DNA of 7,698 nucleotides from Alphaproteobacteria bacterium. Lineage in GTDB: Bacteria > Pseudomonadota > Alphaproteobacteria > Micavibrionales > Micavibrionaceae. Shown here piece by piece: positions 4,402 through 7,698 of this stretch. Under the pieces are notes generated by a model. That model worked only from the letters and a program-made list of their open reading frames with translations, had not been told where the DNA came from and did not search any database. The position numbers were made by a program, and so were the translations under genes. Location of the stretch: contig DAOWDF010000330.1 in NCBI GenBank assembly GCA_030639165.1, forward strand, positions 1 through 7,698, given 5' to 3'. Position 1 is the stretch's first letter. Every line of letters begins with the position of its first letter.

Positions 4402-5617
4402 CGTCTTGTCCTGTGGCGCTAGCCAGCTGGTCAACAGGCGTTAAATTCACCTGTACAGTTAAATCATCACCACCTCCTTTAGGTGGATCATTATTAATCT
4501 TTCTAATTTCGTTTCTTGTCTTAAGGCCGTTTTGTACCCAGGAAGCTTGTACTTGACTTTTAGCCTTCGAATCCATCTTAATGAAACCGGTTACATCATG
4601 GTCAGCAAACAATTTTTGCTTATCCGTACCAATAATGAGAGAGTCTTTAATTCCCGCTTCCCATTCGTCAAGATAGTCCTGCAAAGTAAATGTAAGAAAT
4701 GAAAGTAATTGTTGTTCAAAAGAAGCAGGCCATGAACTCGACTTACCACCACCGCCAATCAAAACTTCCGGCACACCATAGAACCGGGCAATCTCACCAA
4801 TCTGAAACCCCCGAGTCTCTATCATTTGCATGGTGTCAGGATTCATTCCTGTTTCATTCCATTTAGACCCGCCTTCTAAAATACGTGCCTTGCCTTTTTC
4901 ATACGCTGTTTCGTGGAAGCCTTCGTATAATTTGCGCGCCTGTTCTCTTTGTTCTTTTGTTAAGAATGCATCAAAACTAATATAACCCGCGCCGGAGTTG
5001 CCACCATGGGCGAATTGTTTCGAGGCATAGACATCGGCTGAGACTGAAAGCCCCATTGTTTGACGTGCATAACTCTGTCTTTCAAGTCCGACAATGCCAT
5101 CGGTTCCAAACCCTTTGAGGTGTAAAATGGATCGCTTTGAATAAACTCGCATGCCTTCATCTGTCTGATAATGATAAACAAGCTCATTATCAACTAAATA
5201 TGGAGTCATTCTGCCAGGCCTTAACGGTACAAGAGCCACAGGGCGATTACCTGACCAAAATATCTCAGCATAAGCATTTGACCATAAGCATAATTGTAGC
5301 GTCATTGCTTTTCTGAAATCGCGTGGCTTCATTAAAGGATTAGGCGAGTCATGAAATAAATCATTAAGATAATGCCGACCTAATTCTTTCCGTCCATCTG
5401 CTGTTTTTTCATAAAAATTTATTGGTAATGAACAAACTGAATTTGTAATATATTGAACGCAAGCCCAGACAGCGGAGACCTTCATCGCTCGCTCATCTGA
5501 GACGGCGATGCCGGCGTCAGTGCCTATGCCGCCAGATGTGCCGGTTTGCTGTCCTTTATCGGAATTAGATATGCCGCCAAGTCCAAATAATGCTAATGCT
5601 CTTGAAAATAAATTCAT
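4382..5617 (-). CDS. HK97-family phage portal protein, 411 aa
   Basis: The portal forms the dodecameric ring at one vertex through which DNA enters and leaves; it docks the terminase and later the head-tail connectors. Family features in order: AMKVSAVWACVQYI (44-57), the N-terminal helix with a conserved Val-Trp-Ala-Cys; DLFHDSPNPLMKPRDF (86-101); an LRPGRMTPY strand; HLKGFGTDGIVGLERQSYAR (166-185); and the strongly conserved IARFYGVPEVLIGG stretch. After that come SSSWPASFEQQLLSFLTFTLQDYLDEWE, the stem and tunnel-loop region, and TRNEIRKINNDPP near the C-terminus. The length is normal for the family. The ATG at 5617 overlaps the stop of the large terminase gene as ATGA. The C-terminal coding end contains the start of the protease gene. 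Its expression must follow terminase translation closely. Confidence 0.95.
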   Translation of the reverse strand: MNLFSRALALFGLGGISNSDKGQQTGTSGGIGTDAGIAVSDERAMKVSAVWACVQYITNSVCSLPINFYEKTADGRKELGRHYLNDLFHDSPNPLMKPRDFRKAMTLQLCLWSNAYAEIFWSGNRPVALVPLRPGRMTPYLVDNELVYHYQTDEGMRVYSKRSILHLKGFGTDGIVGLERQSYARQTMGLSVSADVYASKQFAHGGNSGAGYISFDAFLTKEQREQARKLYEGFHETAYEKGKARILEGGSKWNETGMNPDTMQMIETRGFQIGEIARFYGVPEVLIGGGGKSSSWPASFEQQLLSFLTFTLQDYLDEWEAGIKDSLIIGTDKQKLFADHDVTGFIKMDSKAKSQVQASWVQNGLKTRNEIRKINNDPPKGGGDDLTVQVNLTPVDQLASATGQDDDISVE

Positions 5618-7257
5618 TTAGTAACCATACTTGTTAGCCATTCATCGAGACTGCCAGATTCTTTCCCTAGCATAGCCCGGTTAATTGTCATTATAAGAGC
5701 AACAACGCCATCAATTTTATTTTCAGGACGTTCTTTATCTGGAAATATATTATCTTTTTTATCGAGTTTTGCTACTACGTTTCCAAACATCCACATTAGA
5801 ACAGGATCTTTATCAAACCGGATATTTTTTTTGAGAATAAGAGCTTCTAATTCTTTCATGGGTTCAGAAAAATTTCTAACCGTTGCCCCTAATTCTACCA
5901 TAGGAAAGCCCTCGGCTAACATTCTGATAGAAAATTGTGTGGCTTGGAAAGGATCATAAGGCACTTCTTTAATCTGAAAATTTGATTTTAATTCTTTTAG
6001 ATCGTCTTCAATGTATTCATAATCGATCGTATTACCGGGAGTAGATATAATCCATCCGTCTGCATGCCATGCCTTGTATCTATCATTAGCAAGAATTGTT
6101 TCTTCAGGTAAGTAATGTCTTACAAATGCGGCATATTTTCCGTTTTTCTCAATCAGAATAGCTTTCGATGCAATATCGATTTTTGATGCTAAATCAATCC
6201 CTACATAACAATTAGCGCCCTTAAAATCTTCAAGCTTAATATTCTTACGGCAAGCCTGGTAAGCCAACATATTCATCCAGGCTGCTTTGGCTCCGACCCA
6301 CTGATTAAGATGCTTAGTCTTATAAGCGGATTGCTTGACTGCTGAACGTCTGGCCTGGTTAAGTTGCCCCCGTAAGAAATCAGGATCAACACTTATGCCA
6401 TAGTTAGGGTTAGCCTTTATTTGAGCCTCAACAGTATCCCAATCATCGTCATCATCAAGCCCGTACAAAATGCCAAAAACTTGATCGTCTTTAACCGTGC
6501 CTTTTAGGATTTGAATAACATCAGAACGCAATGCGTAACAAGGTCCACCCATATCACTACCGGCTGTCGTAATAGTTAGGAGTAAAGGATTCTCCCTTGC
6601 GCCCATACCAGTGGTAAAAGTATCTATTTGATCGCTTGTTTTGTGTTCGTGGAATTCGTCAACAATTGCGCATGATGGGCTTGCGCCGTCACATGGATCA
6701 CCAATGACCGGCTCGAACCTGGAGCCGTTTTCTAATATTGTTAAAGTCTTAGCGTTTACATCAACATTATATTTCTTTCTTAAGTTTGGTGTTTTTTCTA
6801 AAATCTGTTTAGCAGGTCTAAATATTTCCCATGCTTGCTTTTCAGTCGTAGCCCCGCAATAAACTTCAGCGCCATACTCACCTTCTATCGTGAGCATGCC
6901 CACGCCTACTGCAGCAATATAAAATGATTTACTGTTCTTGCGAGGGACTTCAATGTAAGCGCTTCTAAAACGTCTTCGCTTTGATTTTTTTATATAAAAA
7001 CCAAATATATTAACTGTACAAAATATTTGCCAGTCACTTAAAACAAGTTTCTCAGATTTAGCCGCCCACTTACCTTTCGTATGCGGAAGCTTTTCTAAAA
7101 ATTCACACCATTGTTCTGCTTTATTAGAATCCAGGAATATATCTTTACGCGATAAATCAGAGATAAATCGATTGCAAGCATTTATAACATGCTTACATGC
7201 AGGGATTTTGCCGTTACTTATATCCTCGGCGTACTGTAATGCTCTGTGAGTAAACAT
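5614..7257 (-). CDS. terL: Phage terminase large subunit (Terminase_1 / HK97 gp2-like), 547 aa
   Basis: This is the packaging motor and nuclease. The ATPase half has VPRKNSKS (104-111), the deviant Walker A typical of this family; AIVDEFHEH (197-205) as Walker B, with D200 and catalytic E201; and LLLTITTAGS (225-234) as the coupling motif. An adenine-binding region around LSDWQIF (73-79) lies upstream, where a Q motif is expected. The RNase H-like nuclease half begins at YVGIDLASKID (351-361) with D355. It continues with a second acidic site near PYDPFQ (433-438) and ends with KIDGVVALIM (514-523), where D516 is the third metal ligand. Length and order are complete for the family. The ATG at 7257 shares a base with the stop of the small terminase gene (TAATG), and the stop overlaps the portal start. 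Confidence 0.96.
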   Translation of the reverse strand: MFTHRALQYAEDISNGKIPACKHVINACNRFISDLSRKDIFLDSNKAEQWCEFLEKLPHTKGKWAAKSEKLVLSDWQIFCTVNIFGFYIKKSKRRRFRSAYIEVPRKNSKSFYIAAVGVGMLTIEGEYGAEVYCGATTEKQAWEIFRPAKQILEKTPNLRKKYNVDVNAKTLTILENGSRFEPVIGDPCDGASPSCAIVDEFHEHKTSDQIDTFTTGMGARENPLLLTITTAGSDMGGPCYALRSDVIQILKGTVKDDQVFGILYGLDDDDDWDTVEAQIKANPNYGISVDPDFLRGQLNQARRSAVKQSAYKTKHLNQWVGAKAAWMNMLAYQACRKNIKLEDFKGANCYVGIDLASKIDIASKAILIEKNGKYAAFVRHYLPEETILANDRYKAWHADGWIISTPGNTIDYEYIEDDLKELKSNFQIKEVPYDPFQATQFSIRMLAEGFPMVELGATVRNFSEPMKELEALILKKNIRFDKDPVLMWMFGNVVAKLDKKDNIFPDKERPENKIDGVVALIMTINRAMLGKESGSLDEWLTSMVTK

Positions 7258-7628
7258 TAGAATTCATTGTCATCATCTTTTATCACGGTTATTTTACTTC
7301 TTGCTACAGGAGTTAATCCAAGTTCAGCAGCGGCCACTCTTAATTGAGCATGCTTCGCAGCGGGGAACTCTTCTTTTAAATCTTTCATCTCAGAATACAA
7401 TAAACAATATTGAATTAAAACTGTGGCGTCACCCATGGTAATAACGCCGGACTTCTCCATTATTTTTTTGATTCTAGCCCATTCAGCTTTCGCATCTTTT
7501 GGTAGCCAGGCTGGCTGAGTTGGAAATTTTGCATTAACTTTTAATTTCTTTTTTGGATCACCATGCCTATCTTTACGATAAGTATTTTTTAAAAGATGTA
7601 TGTTATCCGGCTTTCTTTTATTAGCCAT
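7257..7628 (-). CDS. terS: Phage terminase small subunit, P27 family, 123 aa
   Basis: The small subunit recognises viral DNA and hands it to the large subunit. The protein has the P27-family N-terminus KPDNIHLLKNTYRKDRHGDP (6-25), then PAWLPKDAKAEWARI (39-53). After that come a VITMGDATVLIQYCLLY helix pair (62-78) and the C-terminal LGLTPVARSKI (103-113). The family usually shows a similar LGLTP-x-SR-x-K ending; here Ala replaces the usual small polar residue before Arg. The acidic DDDNEF tail is short. The ATG at 7628 gives the family's usual N-terminus, though only a weak ribosome binding site is visible before it. It is the first gene of the visible operon and is followed at once by the large subunit. 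Confidence 0.92.
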   Translation of the reverse strand: MANKRKPDNIHLLKNTYRKDRHGDPKKKLKVNAKFPTQPAWLPKDAKAEWARIKKIMEKSGVITMGDATVLIQYCLLYSEMKDLKEEFPAAKHAQLRVAAAELGLTPVARSKITVIKDDDNEF

Positions 7629-7661
7629 AATTAAGCGTCTGTAAGTTATTAATATCGTTAA

Positions 7662-7690
7662 ACTTTAAAAAGCCCAACTGACTGTGTAAA
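7662..7690 (-). promoter_or_regulatory. Possible sigma70 promoter upstream of the terminase genes
   Basis: On the minus strand TTTACA (7690-7685) matches the -35 consensus at five of six positions. TAAAGT (7667-7662) matches the -10 consensus at four of six, with 17 nt between them. Transcription would start about 25 nt before the small terminase ATG. The -10 is weak, the DNA is AT-rich, and the window ends just upstream, so the match could be chance. Confidence 0.3.
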
Positions 7691-7698
7691 AATATTGG

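Noticed and set aside
3724..4434. An 11-residue longer prohead protease starting with TTG at 4434
   Set aside because: The ATG at 4401 has AGGA at good spacing and still includes the whole conserved domain.
6641..6862. Plus-strand open frame antisense to the large terminase
   Set aside because: It overlaps the ATPase-domain coding of terL entirely and has no start context or motifs.
7640..7662. Imperfect palindrome (GTTA...ATAT...TAAC) upstream of the small terminase as an operator
   Set aside because: Only the outer and central four-base blocks match in AT-rich DNA; no second site supports a repressor-binding role.

Overview
The window is a piece of a tailed-phage or prophage genome from the HK97-like siphovirus morphogenesis lineage. 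Every supported gene lies on the minus strand, so transcription runs from high to low coordinates. No bacterial chromosomal gene, integrase, tRNA, rRNA, CRISPR array or insertion sequence is visible. The DNA is AT-rich. The major capsid protein resembles coliphage HK97 gp5 closely enough to suggest a proteobacterial host, probably gammaproteobacterial, but nothing here identifies the host or tells a prophage from a free phage.

Right part (about 7690 to 2491): the canonical head block in the usual order. It runs small terminase (P27 type), large terminase, HK97-type portal, prohead protease and major capsid protein with an N-terminal scaffold (delta) domain. The genes touch or overlap (TAATG, ATGA and about 20 nt), which indicates one translationally coupled operon. 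Together they package DNA through the portal and build, cleave and mature the head. The capsid protein keeps the three residues that form HK97 covalent chainmail. A weak sigma70-like promoter may sit just upstream of the small terminase. A clear intrinsic terminator follows the capsid gene.

Left part (2456 to 1): an unusual accessory cassette. It begins with an 88-codon gene. Then come two related DUF115/MptE-like (GT42 sialyltransferase-like) proteins in tandem, a short GT8-like glycosyltransferase, a class I SAM methyltransferase, and the start of a second methyltransferase cut by the window edge. The genes overlap one another, so they look co-expressed. The set suggests glycan building and methylation on the virion or on the infected cell surface; the acceptor is unknown.

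The most interesting signal is at 2294-2223. The first DUF115-like reading frame is open from 2292 to 1708, but it has no ATG, GTG or TTG for its first 116 codons, although its conserved N-terminus is encoded there. The upstream 88-codon gene enters this region in the other frame through a perfect A AAA AAG heptamer. A GAGGTG Shine-Dalgarno-like element lies 8 nt before it, and a potential 7-bp stem enclosing a second 5-bp hairpin starts 4 nt after it. This is the layout of the E. coli dnaX -1 frameshift signal. It predicts two products: an 88-residue basic-tailed protein and a 249-residue fusion of the first 61 residues to the DUF115/GT42-like domain. A sequencing error in the six-A run is the main alternative.
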